64,000 nt of DNA from Eutrigla gurnardus (GCA_963514095.1 OY741266.1:4672522-4736521), one strand, 5' to 3'; shown: positions 10,369 to 23,041, numbered from the stretch's first letter. Numbers and translations are program-made. The notes: generated from the letters alone by a model not told the origin.

Positions 10369-13300
10369 GTGAGTGAACAGGGATCATTGCTACAAAGGTT
10401 TCAGTTCAGTGTTTACCAACCATCATTGAGCAAAGCTCAGAAATACTCTACCCTACAAATTTGTTTTGTAAAATTAAGGATTCCACTTCCATTGAATGAT
10501 GTCTGATTTAAATAGAACATTTTTGTTTCATCCTGGTTTAAGTAACAGACTCTGCCGACTCATCCCAGCTGCTGACGTACGGGAAGCTGCTGTCTGCCGC
10601 CTCCAACATGACGCTCAGCGACGACGAGATGCACAAACTCATGGAGGTCCTGAACCAGAAGGCTGGTGTCCGCCACGACTCCTGGCAGCTGGTGGATACA
10701 ATTCAAAAACAAACTTAGAAAATTGTGTTTTTTGTTAGTTGTCATGGTGACAAACGCAATGGGAATGAATAGGAATGTCCCTTCTGCTCCAATTTAATTT
10801 CTATCACATAAACTTTTAAACATTTCTCATCAAACAGTTAAAACGTTGTTAAATGTTTAGGCCTGTCAGAAAGGAGACCCAATGTCCAATCTGAAGAAAC
10901 AGCTGGAGGAGAAAGAGAAGCTGCTGACCACCGAGCAGGAGGGTGCCGCCACTGGCAAGAGCCGCCTCCGAGAGCTCAGCAAGGTGAGCCTGTAATTGTT
11001 GAGATTGTCAGTCATGTGATCTCAGTTGGTTTGTCAAGATGCCAACATTGCTACTCAACAAGGAACAAGGAATGGTACCAAGACACCTAAAAGATCTTGC
11101 TCCTCTAAAAGTGCACTGAGAGTCAGTAGAACATGATATGCTCGACCGACGGGTCTGAATCAGAGATTTCTAGAATCAATGACGTCAACTGATTTCACTG
11201 TTAACTATTAACGTGTTGGCTTCAGACCTGTTTTTCCAGAGAAAGTCATCTCTGGGCTTGCTGTGTTTCCTTCTTAAGGAACTTAGTGCAGAGAAATCCA
11301 AGATGGCGTCTTTGGATGCCCGTCTGAAGGCGGATCTGAGTGCTCAGATTCAGAAGGTTGACACCATGCGGGCAACAATGGAGACTGCTAACCAGGAACA
11401 CCTGAAACAAACCCAGCAGCTCAAGCAGAAGGTATGATTTTAGGTACTTTGAATTCTTCAGTGGCAGAAGTCTCAAGTTTTTGAGGGAAGGTGGAAGTCA
11501 AATCACAAATCCTCAAGGGAAAGTTAAGTCCAACAGGGAAGACAATTCTCAATTCTTGTAAAAGCAAGTCTTCATTTCAAGTCTTAAGTCCTTGAGCAAG
11601 AGAAAATCTAAGTCAAATCTCATAGCATTGTGGGACAATCTAAGTCCAAACCTGGAGGGAATGTTTTGTAAAAGAAATCTGAAGTCTGAAGTCAAGTTCT
11701 AGAGAGCCGCTCAAATTCAAGACTGAAATCTTGTCAAAGCAAGTTTTAAGTCCTTTGAGGTAGGTCTCAGTCAAGTCACAGAAAAAGCAATTACATGTCT
11801 TGTGGACATGTCTTAAGTCATTGACGGGACATTCAGTTCAAGCCTTAAGTCCTTTAGGGCAGGTTTAAGTCGGGTCTCAAATAGCTGAAGCAACTTTCAA
11901 TCTCAATTCAAGTTTCAAGTCCCGGAGGGGAAATCTAAGTCAAATCACTGGTCTTGTAAAAAAGTCTCAAGTCAAGTCTCAAGTCCTTGAGGGGAAGTCC
12001 AAATCAAGTCTTACATAATAAGACTCCGGTCTTCAAGAGCACATTGCAAGTCAGGTCTCTGGATGCATTTTCCTTTCAAAGCCGTTTTAATAGTGAATTC
12101 AAGTCTCGAGTTCTGGCTAACAAGTTGTTGCACAGACAAGCACTCTTTGTAGCATGTTGAGCTAACAGGTTGTTAAACTGCAACAGATCGGGAATCTCCA
12201 GGATCAAGTGGAGAAGGGTCCCAATGCTCAGCTGGCCCGACTGCAGCAGGAGAACTCCATCCTCCGCGATGCCCTGAACCAGGCAACCAGCCAGGCTGAG
12301 AGCAGGTAACTCACACAAGTCAGTTAGCATAGTCATTTGGTAAAGTACCCATGAACCGCATCTTTAACACTAGCCCCCCTTCAGGCAGAATGCAGAGCTG
12401 GCCCGTCTCAGGCAGGACTGTGTCCATCTAAGTCGGGAGTTGACTGAGCGTACCGACACTCTGCGGACTGATGAGGAGCGCAGGAAGTGCCTGGAGGCCA
12501 AGATGGCCGCCGCCGAACAAGGGCTGGCCCAAGCCCAGGTCAGAAACACACAACACCACCAGCTTACCTCTTTATCCCAAACACCTGTATTTTAACAACC
12601 AATTAGACGGTGCAGCTGCTGTTAAAAGGAAGTGACCTGTTTTCTGTTTGTGCAGGTGGTCCATAAAGACACTGAGCGCGCTCTGCAGCAGCGACTGGAG
12701 GAAGTGCATTTGGAGCTGAATGCATCAAAGCAGGAAGCTGCTGCCGTTGGCGGTGAGTGTTTCTGTTAGCATGTAGCCAATGCAGCCCCTTGGTTTCAGC
12801 AATACTAACTATTGCTAACTACTTCTGTAATGTAAATGTAAAAAGTAACTTAACCCCCCAAACCACTTTGTTCAGCAGAAAACCAATGTATCTGGGTATT
12901 TATTACTGTTTGGTATTTATTACTGATTGATTCAGGTCTATTTCTTGACATTTCAGTGCAAAGTATTTGGATTCTACATGTTGTGTTATCTACATACATT
13001 GACTGCCCTTGGTTAAAACCCGGCTATTTCAATTTCATGTTGATATAAGCTGATGTGGAGCCAGGTTACCAATTAACTTACGCTAATTGATAATGCTAAT
13101 TGCTAGCATACACATATCCCAGCCTTGCACGTAAACCCAAATTTACAAATGTTGAGTATAAGAGTTTAAACTGTATTTTGTCACTCTAACAGACCTAAAC
13201 AGCACATACCTAACCATAATCCTAACAATAGCTAGCATGCTAGCGATTAGCACCAGCAATAAGCATAAGCTAATGTAAAGGGGCATCGGGGACGGTAAGT

Positions 13301-16300
13301 TTAAAACGGTGAAGTCGAGCTCCATATTAAAGTAATGTAGACCCATAACAGCGGTTCATGTAGTACTTTTGATGTTCTGTAACTAGGGTGACCATTTCCG
13401 TAACACCAAAAAGGAGGACATTATGCGGCATATCAATAAATTACTACGGTGTATATAGGACTCTGGTATACTCTCATTTATAGTACAATTTTCAGTGGTT
13501 TAAAGATCATGTTTGTGTAGCTGAATAGGAAAAAATATTAATGAAAAGTCAAAAAGTGTTCACAGTATTTGTATTTATTCAATACATTATGGTGTTCAAA
13601 AAGTGACCACTGAGATGAATCTTTTAAAGTGCAGAGTGCCACAAAGCATAACATGTGTGGACTTAAATGTAAAAAACAATTAACAGGTAACATACATAAT
13701 AAAAAAATGCTTTAAAAAAAAGCCTGAATACACCTTGCACAGCTCCGCAGCGGTTATTTTGTCATCCAGGGGCGACGAAACTTGTCCTCATTGAAGAGGT
13801 TGCCGCACGTTTATTACTTTTATGTTTATCCGTACCCGCATGCCATTCAATTGCAGCTTTCCCCTGACTGCTTACGTCGACATCGCATCGACAAAGTGTG
13901 TACAGAAGCCATGGAATGAGTCTCGACTACTTTTCGTTATAAATTCATGCTCTTTTGTCCCTTCAGAATTAAACGAGGTCTTGCGTTTTGGCATGATGCT
14001 AACTTTCTGTCAATGCCATATGATGGAGCAGCACATGGACCCTTGTTTACTTTTTTAACCAATGATAAGCAGATTTTTATCCAATCATTTGATATGTTAC
14101 TGCGTTGGATGCATTTTTTACAGTCCATGATTGGCTATTGTGCTGCAGCCCAGCAAAGATGAAAAAACTCCGCTCTGCCTCAAAAAGGAGGACAAATCCC
14201 GGACAGGGCGTTGAAAATCCGGACTGTCCGGCCTAAAGCCGGACGCCTGGTCAGGTCACCCTATCTGTAACTGTAGCATTGAACTAGCACGCTGCCTAGC
14301 TAACTAGCCAGCAGCTAAATGAGTAAAATAGAACAACTTAATGCTTCAACAGAGAAAAGGCCTGTGTTGTGATTGTAATAATAAACTGGTTGACATGTAG
14401 AGACAGACAGGTAACCAGTCTATCACAGGGCTGACATGTAGAGACAGACAGGTAACCAGTCTATCACAGGGCCGACATGTAGAGACAGACGGGTAACCAG
14501 TCTATCACAGGGCCGACATGTAGAGACAGACGGGTAACCAGTCTATCACAGGGCCGACATGTAGAGACAGACATGTAACCGGTCTATCACAGGGCTGACA
14601 TGTAGAGACAGACAGGTAACCGGTCTATCACAGGGCTGACATGTAGAGACAGACAGGTAACCGGTCTATCACAGGGCTGACATGTAGAGACAGACAGTTA
14701 ACCGGTCTATCACAGGGCTGACATGTAGAGACAGACAGGTAACCAGTCTATCACAGGGCCGACATGTAGAGACAGACAGGTAACCAGTCTATCACAGGGC
14801 CGACATGTAGAGACAGACAGGTAACCAGTCTATCACAGGGCCGACATGTAGAGACAGACAGGTAACCAGTCTATCACAGGGCCGACATATAGAGACAGAC
14901 AGGTAACCAGTCTATCACAGGGCCGACATGTAGAGACAGACAGGTAACCAGTCTATCACAGGGCCGACATGTAGAGACAGACAGGTAACCAGTCTATCAC
15001 AGGGCCGACATGTAGAGACAGACAGGTAACCAGTCTATCACAGGGCCGACATGTAGAGACAGACAGGTAACCAGTCTATCACAGGGCCGACATGTAGAGA
15101 CAGACAGGTAACCAGTCTATCACAGGGCCGACATGTAGAGACAGACAGGTAACCAGTCTATCACAGGGCCGACATGTAGAGACAGACAGGTAACCAGTCT
15201 ATCACAGGGCCGACATGTAGAGACAGACAGGTAACCAGTCTATCACAGGGCCGACATGTAGAGACAGACAGGTAACCAGTCTATCACAGGGCCGACATGT
15301 AGAGACAGACAGGTAACCAGTCTATCACAGGGCCGACATGTAGAGACAGACAGGTAACCAGTCTATCACAGGGCCGACATGTAGAGACAGACAGGTAACC
15401 AGTCTATCACAGGGCCGACATGTAGAGACAGACAGGTAACCAGTCTATCACAGGGCCGACATGTAGAGACAGACAGGTAACCAGTCTATCACAGGGCCGA
15501 CATGTAGAGACAGACAGGTAACCAGTCTATCACAGGGCCGACATGTAGAGACAGACAGGTAACCAGTCTATCACAGGGCCGACATGTAGAGACAGACAGG
15601 TAACCAGTCTATCACAGGGCTGACATGTAGAGACAGACAGGTAACCAGTCTATCACAGGGCTGAGTATTTAGGCAGAAAGTGGATCTGACATCCAACCAA
15701 GGAATTAAGTCCAGTTATCATCTCAACTAAAGCATTCCATTAGAACATCGTCTCTGTTTCATCACATCACAAATGTTCCTGAAACCTCGTCACTCAATAG
15801 AAAATAACACGATGCTGCTGTTTTCCCTACTGTTCGTACCTCAGAGCTGCAGGTGGCGCTAGTGTCCAAAGAGACTGAACTGAAGGAGCTCAAGTTCCAG
15901 CTGGAGAACCAGGCTGCAGTCCAGGTATTACCTGTTATTTTCAACAATTCATCTGATTGATACATACTGATGATAAGAAATAAAGCAACATACTTTTCTC
16001 TGTTCAGTAGCTTCCTCCACCTTTCTGGCTTGTTGATTGAAAGGAATGTGATTACATTTATTTGGTTCTTCTTCTACTTTGGTGATTCTCTGACTTTTCA
16101 TCAGGTCAACATGTTCATGTTTCCATAACTTTGGTTTATGAACAAACACCTTCAGAACTTAAAGACATTCAATTAGCCGTAGCTGGACTTCCTGAGAATT
16201 AGCTAGAGTTAGCATGCTAATGGGATACACTAAGATGGTGTAAATGTAACTGTCATCCGGTCTTGACGGCAGCAATGTGTTTGTGTCGGCAGGTTGTTGG

Positions 16301-19300
16301 GACGTCTGAAGTGGAGCAGCTGAAGAACTGGTAACCTTATTGAACAGATAACAGATCATTTCCCCCTCAGTTTAAAAAAAAAAGTCCACACAACTTTCAT
16401 TTGACAAAAAGTCTCCACCCACCCTTGAATGCAAAAACAACTCCAAAGCAGTCAGTAAGATTAGAGATGCGTTGCTTCTAGCGGCCTCTTTGGCGGTAGA
16501 TGGAACTGCAGGTGAGCCTCTGGGACTCATCTCCCTCACCATCGGCGTCGCTAGACCTGCCCCAGTATTGATCTGCCGTGCCCCAGTAAAAACTCCCGTT
16601 CGAGTTTTAACGAGCTACTATATTTGGCAGTGGATTCATTTATATTGATAATAACGGTTAAATAGTGGATTTTCTTTTTCATCCACAATCTCAAACCAAC
16701 GCAGTTTAACCCAAAATACAAGCTGAGGCGCGCACCTTGTGGTCCGGGTCCGGCGCACACATTACGTCCGTGCACGGCAGTGTGCATGTCGTAGCTGGGG
16801 CACCGCGGCGCGCACGCATAGATAAATGCAAAAAAATATATCAGTTATGTTGTTTTTTAAACGCAAGTCCGTGTTTGACAAGCTTAAACATGGTCAAAAA
16901 ACCATAGACAGGATATGGTTTACTTTAAAAATACAACAGACCCCCCCATCACGTCATGGTATGATCCACTTCTCTCTCCCACGTGACCTGCCCCGCTCGC
17001 CCCGCTCGCCCCGATGCCCGCAGTAGCCGGCGTGAAGCGGCACAGTGCGCATAGTTTCTGACAGTGTTGCGGTCGTTCCAGTAAGTAACTCAAACAACGA
17101 CGTGTACACATTTATATTACCACTCAATAATCACCACCAGTCCTCATTGCTGCTGCTCTGAATCACAGATCACTCTGTGTTGTTTCATAGGAGTTAGATA
17201 GCTGACGGTTTACCCCATTATCTTTTCATTTTAATACAATTTCATTTATAGTACTTTATAAACCAAGTGATGGCTCAGCATTAAGATTTACAGTCACTGT
17301 GATTTTCCCCAACCCCAAACGTCTGATGTTCTTCATTCACAAATGTGGGAACGATACTCCAAAATCAACAAAAACATGTTGAGCATGTTCATAATGTATG
17401 TTGAAATAAATATGAATTAGAGATTAATATCTCTACATTTTTACCTTTCAGTTTTAGCAGCAGCAGTATGGCTGTGGCAGTAATAGTGGGCTAAGCAAGG
17501 GAAGTTTATATAGCACATTGTACATTTCATACACGCAGCGGGAATTCAAGGATGTTTTTTGTGATTTATGAAATAGGGGGCCTGTGCCCCAGTAGAGCTT
17601 TATGTCTAGCAACGCCCCTGTCCCTCACCAACAGTGTCGACTGTCTCTCATCTGCGTGATGCCTTCAAATGCTCCACACTGAAAGGAGGTCCTGGTTTTC
17701 CCTCGTTGGCGTCACTTTGCTTCTTGATGACTTTCCTTCTTCACTTCCATTAGTTTGTTGTTTCTTTTTCTTGGACTGGAAGTTGAATGGTCTTCTTTCT
17801 CTGGCTGTTGATCCTCCATTGTGAGTCAGCAGTAATGAAATGTACCTGGTCAAACACTTTAGACTAGAGGGAGCCTGACTCAGCAGTGGGAAGTTACAGA
17901 TTTCCCATTCCAAGTAAACGCAGCATACTTCTGTGAGTAGCTCCACCTGCAGACCAACCGCTGCTGACTGACGGAAAAAAATAAAACTCATTTAGAGTTT
18001 AGTGGGAATGTGGCCACAGACACGGAGATCCTATTTCTGGACAAATCAGCAACAAGCACTTTAATTAGTGGGTCACATGATCAACCACCATTGTTTTAAC
18101 TCACTCTTTGATAGATAGGAACTTAAAAGACAAATAAATAGATGAAAATGGACTGCCATTTTAACAAATAACAGTAAAACAATAGTAGCTAATTATTTCT
18201 TTATCTATACCTATTTGTTGATCATCTTTCCTGTACCGGTGTTATCAACCAAAATGTTCCTCGTGTGGATGGATATACAAGAACCGGTACCACTATCGAA
18301 GGCGCAAAAATCTCTGTTTATTGACTGAAGCTTTGTTTGCGTGTAGGAGAGGCCAAAACGTTGAGGTTTTGTGTGTGGACGGTGTCTCAGTGCAGATGTG
18401 GGATTAGACTTAACTTTGACTACCTGTGTGACTTCCCGTCAGTGTGCAGCTCAGAGACGAGCAGCTCATCACTCTGGAGGCAGAGCTCACCCAGTTGAGG
18501 GCGGAGCTACAGCTGCTGACCTCATCACAGTCACAGAGGTACCTATTTGATTCTTTTTAAGGCTCTGTATTGACTTTTTCCAGTATAAAACAAAAAACAA
18601 ACAGTGTTATAATGTTAGAAAATAAATACACAATGAATTGATAAAAAGAAAAAACAACAGCTAGAGGACGCTACTTATAATACACTTGAGTAAATCTAAA
18701 GAAAACAACATCAGAGGTACATGTATAATGTATATTCAGAACCCTCCCTCAGTAGAAGGAGAGGTTTTCACATTCACTCAGACCTGGATCACAGCAGCAT
18801 CTGGTCCACGTTAGAGGAAGCTTCTTCAGATTGTGTTTGTGTCCTCAGAGTGAAGGAAGATGAAGTGGACGGAGCAGCTGGTGATCAGACGCAGAAAGAC
18901 GTACGTTTAAATATATTTTCATGTTTGACACCAACACTTATTACAAGTCTGTCAATGTGGCGTTATGGGTGATGTTGAAAATGACCAGTCTGGTAGTTTA
19001 AACTCCAGTGACGGTTACATGTGTCATACTTATCATTTAGTCTTCATCCTAAATGTAAAAACCAACTATTCATAATTAAAGCACGTAGAAACAGCTTCAT
19101 GTTCATCTTATGTTATGTGATCACGCTTGTGGATAACGCAGGATGAGCACCAGCTGTATCTTTACTAGAACTAACAAGCTCATCCACCTGCAGTCTGTTT
19201 GCCTGTTTGTAATGGTGTGTTCAAAGACGCTCGGACATGCAGGATTTGTGATTTGGCTGCTGAAGTAAAGAACCCTGTTGTTCGAAAATGAAATATTATT

Positions 19301-22300
19301 ATCAAACATGAACTCTGTAAAACCAGTGGTGATTTTAATAATAATAAATAATAAATAAATACATTTTATTTGAATAAATTGTACATTTGAGATCAGACAA
19401 GATAAGATCATAATAATATCATAAACATATCAGACATTATTTGAGCACACTCTCTGTATTGTGACATCAAAAACAATCTGTGAAGTCTGTGATGTTTCTG
19501 ACAGCCTCGTTTCTCCTTCTTCTCCTCTGAAGGGATCAGGAAGTGAGACGGAGTCTGAACAGCCGTTTGAAAGGTGAAAACACACCTTGATCAAACAGCA
19601 GACTGATCATGACATGGGTCATGACTTTTTAAAAAAACTTTAAGAAAAATGTGTTCATTATTAAAGCTCCATGTTCCAACTGTTTCAGTGCCAAAACATT
19701 TTACATTTTTAATTCAATGTATGTATAGCGTCCAAAGAGTTGACAAAACAACATACATGCCTCAAGTAACATATTTGTTTGTGTTTTGCTGCTTGTTTGT
19801 CAGTCTGGAGGAAGACTCTCAGCTGCTCCACATGGAGGAAGAGCTCCAGCAGCTCAAAGAGGAGCTTCAACAGACTCGCAATGTGAGCCAAATCAAACAT
19901 ACTGTACAACGTGTGGAAGTGTAAAGAAAACCTGACGATCAGAAGATTAGACAGAAAAGACAGAAAAAAGGGGCTGCACGGTGGTGTAGTGGGTAGCACT
20001 CTCGCCTCACTGTGAGAGGGTCCCGGGTTCAATTCCCGGGTCAACCCCGGGTTCCTTCTGTGTGGAGTTTGCATGTTCTCCCCGTGTAAGCGTGGGTTCT
20101 CTCCGGGTTCTCCGGCTTCCTCCCACAGTCCAAAGACATGCAGGATGGGGATAGGTTCATCGGTGACTCTAAATGTCCCGTAGGTGTGAATGTGAGTATG
20201 AATGGTTGTCTGTCTCTACATGTCGGCCCTGTGATAGACTGGCGACCTGTCCAGGTGAACCCTGCCTTCGCCCAATGACAGCTGGGATCGGCTCCAGCCC
20301 CCCCGTGACTCTGAATACAGGATAAGCGGTAGAAAATGGATGGAAGACAGAAAAAAGATGAAACATTTGATGTGTTTTCTTCGTCCTTATTGTGTTCTTC
20401 AGGAGCTTCAGGACAAAATGGAAATGCTTTTGACTGCAGAGCACCAGAGTGGGCAGCGGGAGGCGGAGCTTAAAGCAGCGCTGGTCAGTTTATTAAATAT
20501 GCCAAGATCTGAAAATCAATCAGTGATCACAGAGGAAAGAAGTTGAAAATGCTCGGTGTGTCTGGACTTTAACAGCCTGATGAACTAACAGTACAAACGT
20601 GTGTTCAGACTGAAGTGGAGTCCCGGCTCGCTTCCCTCCGTTTGGACTTCCAGACGTCGCTGCAGGTTCTGTTTCCTGGCGTCTCTGTGGAGGCGGAGCA
20701 GGTGCGTTGGCTGTTGGTTCAAATGTGTTTATCGGGGTTCAGTGTGTCTCAGAGTAAATAGCAGCCTGTCAGTCAGAGTTCAGGGGTTAATAATAGCTGT
20801 GTTTCCTCTGCAGAGCAACTGGCTGGAACTTTTCACTCAGAAGGTTCAGGAGAGTAAAGGTGAAGCAGAGAGCTCTCACTCTGAGGTAAAAACAAACACC
20901 TGGACTGATGTGAACAAATACAGCAGCTTTCAACATTTTCTGGAACGCATATTCGTTTCAATTTACAGTTGGTAGTTTGTAGGTCATTTTACCAGAATTG
21001 TTTTCATCAATAAATCATTTTTGATGAGGAAATTATCAGTTTGTCTTTTACAGTTTTTGTTGGTTGATTGTTTGTGTGACAGGAGGCGGAGCTTCAGGCT
21101 CTGCAGCGTCGCTCTGAAGAAGAAGAAACCAACTGGAAGAACAAACTGTCTGAAGCTGAACAGGAGAAACAAACGGTGACTCGCTGTTAACGTTGATAAT
21201 AATAGAATCGTATTTACTTTGTTATTGAAATATTAAGACTTTCTTGACAAATCTTTCATGTCAGTAAATTGTTGTTGTTGGCTCCTTATGTTTCATTCTT
21301 TTTGTGTTACAGAGGAAACGTGTTCCTCTAAGCTTTTTAGTGTATGTTATACAGATGGTGGCGATGAAGTCTCTTATGAAATTAGATTTATGTAACTGGC
21401 TGATCTACATTTGTAGTCTTATTAAATATCATTCATGAACTCATGAAGTTCAGTCGAAGAGGACGGAGACAGAAAACACTCAGCAGGTCTGTTAAAAGTT
21501 TAGATGTTAACGTGGAGTTTGTTTGGTCTCAGCTGAAGGAGCAGCTGATGTTGTTGGAGGCTCAGCTGGAGAAACAGCTGGAGGAGGCCAGCGCCACCCA
21601 GAGCTGCTGCGAGGAACTCGCTCAGGTATGAACACATATGTTAATGCTCCTAAGTCACAGGCTGCATGCTGGAGGGGGAAAGTCACAGGTCCTATGTTGT
21701 AAGTCACATAGGACATGTTGCAGGTCCTATTTTGCCAATCACACGGGACATGTTTCAACATTATTGATTAATCTGATGACTTTCTCAATTAATCAAATTT
21801 GACCCTTTTTCAAGTGACATGTAAAACTGTGTGATCAACAATCCTTCAAAGGTCAACTGAAGACAATAAAACACATTTCATCTTTTTTAATAACAAAAAA
21901 AATTACATTGTTGTGGGTCAGTTGACCTGGGAGTAATTATGGGATGTTTATGGAGAGAAATACTTAGTAAATGTTGCCTAACTATCATGAATAACATTAG
22001 ATACATAACTACAAACAAAAGCCAAGTAAAGCAATATAATACTGGTTTAATAACAGGTGCAGTCTCAGGCGCAGCAGACGGCCGTCAGGCTTCAGGCGGA
22101 GCAGCAGCAGCAGCTGGACAGGGAGCTGCAGCAGGTCAGACACATCTGGAACATCACTCACATGTTTCCTGTTGACAGGAAGTGATGTCACACCGTCTCT
22201 TTGTTGATGTTTTTCAGGCTCGACAGGAAGTGTTGGAGCTGCAGCAGCAGCCAGAGGCTGATCAGAGATCTGCTGCTCAACTCCAGGTTTCTGATGTTTA

Positions 22301-22958
22301 TTAACATTAAAGAGAGAGGAAGTACTGCCTGGCCTCACCAAAGTAACAGTCACCAGAAACTATGTTCCTTCAACATACATAAATTCAATCTGGTCATGTC
22401 TGAGTAGGTGTTCATTTTAAAATATCTTCTTATGTCAAATTTATCCCAGAACAATAAATAACAGATGAATCAGGATTTTGAAAAAGTACTTCATTCTCCT
22501 CTGACTTTTATTTTGGTGAGAATTGAATATTAAATTAGTTAAACATGTTTTGAGTCAGAATTCTTCTGTTTCTGAAGGAGGAGACAGTCCAGCTGAAGGA
22601 GGAGACGGAGACCATCCAGGTTAAGGAGGAGACGGAGACGGTCCAGGTTAAGGAGGAGACGGAGACGGTCCAGGTCGAGGTGGAGACGGAGACGGTCCAG
22701 GTCGAGGTGGAGACGGTCCAGGTTGAGGAGGAGACCGTTCAGGGGAAGGAGGAGACGGAGACAGTTAAGGAGGAAACGGAGACGGTCCAGGTGAAGGAGG
22801 AGAAGGAGACAGTTAAGGAGGAAACGGAGACGGTCCAGGTGAAGGAGGAGACAGTCCAGGTTGAGGAGGAGACGGAGACAGTCCAGGTTAAGCAGGAGAC
22901 GGAGACAGTTAAGGAGGAAACGAAGACGGTCCAGGTGAAGGAGGAGACGCCTGTGTGA
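9720..22958 (+). CDS. rrbp1: rrbp1: ribosome-binding protein 1 (p180), ER membrane coiled-coil protein
   Basis: Coding exons, all with GT/AG borders and matching phases: 9720-10368, 10549-10691, 10861-10983, 11279-11431, 12187-12305, 12385-12538, 12656-12752, 15845-15924, 16293-16330, 18443-18538, 18849-18900, 19533-19573, 19804-19882, 20403-20483, 20609-20701, 20814-20885, 21083-21175, 21533-21625, 22057-22134, 22218-22286, 22578-22958. They join to 2,784 nt, or 927 residues. The N-terminus, one membrane segment plus FSMKETSYEEALAKQR-type sequence, is diagnostic of RRBP1. A Lys-rich linker follows, then ACQKGDPMSNLKKQLEEKEK, ILRDALNQATSQAES and long Glu/Gln/Leu coiled coils with FPGVSVEAEQSNWLELF. 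The family sits on rough ER, binding ribosomes and microtubules. The mammalian decapeptide repeat block and the KNNDLREKNW signature were not found; an exon could have been missed. Whether this is the a or b teleost paralogue is undetermined. Confidence 0.92.
11440..12060. repeat. Irregular AAGTC/CAAGTCTC-rich repeat in rrbp1 intron
   Basis: Degenerate tandem words (caagtctcaagtcc, ttgaggggaagtcc, aagtcaagtct) recur at irregular 20-45 bp spacing for about 600 bp. It looks like an old, diverged minisatellite. Confidence 0.7.
13384..14263. mobile_element. Non-autonomous hAT-type element (880 bp) with 8-bp target duplication
   Basis: The ends are perfect 10-bp inverted repeats, TAGGGTGACC ... 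GGTCACCCTA, flanked by the direct repeat tctgtaac at 13376-13383 and 14264-14271. The 8-bp duplication and CCGGAC-rich subterminal sequence (cggcctaaagccggac) fit the hAT superfamily. No transposase frame is present. It lies in the large rrbp1 intron 12753-15844. Confidence 0.85.
14392..15664. repeat. 41-bp minisatellite, about 31 copies
   Basis: The unit consists of tgacatgtagagacagacag, then gtaaccagtctatcacaggg, then c. Copies are nearly identical; variants are ggctgacat/ggccgacat and cagtc/cggtc at the left end, and the central ~20 units are almost invariant. The unit matches the antisense of positions 20208-20250 in the SINE-like copy with about two mismatches. Confidence 0.97.
16540..17620. 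mobile_element. Non-autonomous hAT-type element (1,081 bp) with 8-bp target duplication
   Basis: The left end catcggcgtcgctagacc pairs with the right end ggcttt..tctagcaacgcccctg (inverted: caggggcgttgctagac). The direct repeat tccctcac flanks both ends at 16532-16539 and 17621-17628. Subterminal tgccccagta motifs also occur at both ends. The interior is GC-rich with no intact transposase. It lies in the rrbp1 intron between coding exons 9 and 10. Confidence 0.82.
19970..20345 (+). mobile_element. tRNA-derived SINE-like repeat, full-length copy in rrbp1 intron
   Basis: It begins ggggctgcacggtggtgtag, has A-box-like tagtgggtagcactc and B-box-like gggttcaattcccgg, and ends ggataagcggtagaaaatgg followed by atgga. 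The copy is close in sequence and length to the inverted copy at 4551-4901. Its segment 20208-20250 is the apparent source of the 41-bp minisatellite unit. Confidence 0.82.
22578..22958 (+). CDS. rrbp1: rrbp1 last coding exon: repeat-encoded acidic C-terminus
   Basis: The exon begins after the acceptor tttctgaag and reads EETVQLKEETETIQVKEE..., ending EETPV and TGA at 22956-22958. It carries 126 residues built of an EETETVQVK-type motif in tandem. At DNA level it is a coding minisatellite of gag/gac/gtccag words. The frame is the one delivered by the upstream exon (phase 0), and no stop occurs in over 370 nt. The composition is almost entirely E, T, V, Q and K, which predicts a highly acidic helix. 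I do not recall this tail from mammalian RRBP1. Confidence 0.8.
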   Translation, partial: EETVQLKEETETIQVKEETETVQVKEETETVQVEVETETVQVEVETVQVEEETVQGKEETETVKEETETVQVKEEKETVKEETETVQVKEETVQVEEETETVQVKQETETVKEETKTVQVKEETPV

Positions 22959-23041
22959 AACACACTATTACCATGGTTACATGAACCATAACAACAGAAA
23001 AGTGATGAGCGTCAAGTGTTTTCTTTTCCTGGAGTGAAACA

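Noticed and set aside
9683..10387. 234-residue minus-strand frame opposite rrbp1
   Set aside because: It is a shadow of the strongly biased rrbp1 first coding exon (Lys/Glu/Pro-rich), giving Phe/Ser/Gly runs with no recognisable domain.
14392..15664. Regular array considered as a CRISPR
   Set aside because: Units are directly abutting with no unique spacers, in a vertebrate intron.
19970..20060. Possible tRNA gene (A/B boxes)
   Set aside because: It is the head of a SINE-like repeat present in several copies with the same long body; no complete cloverleaf is evident.
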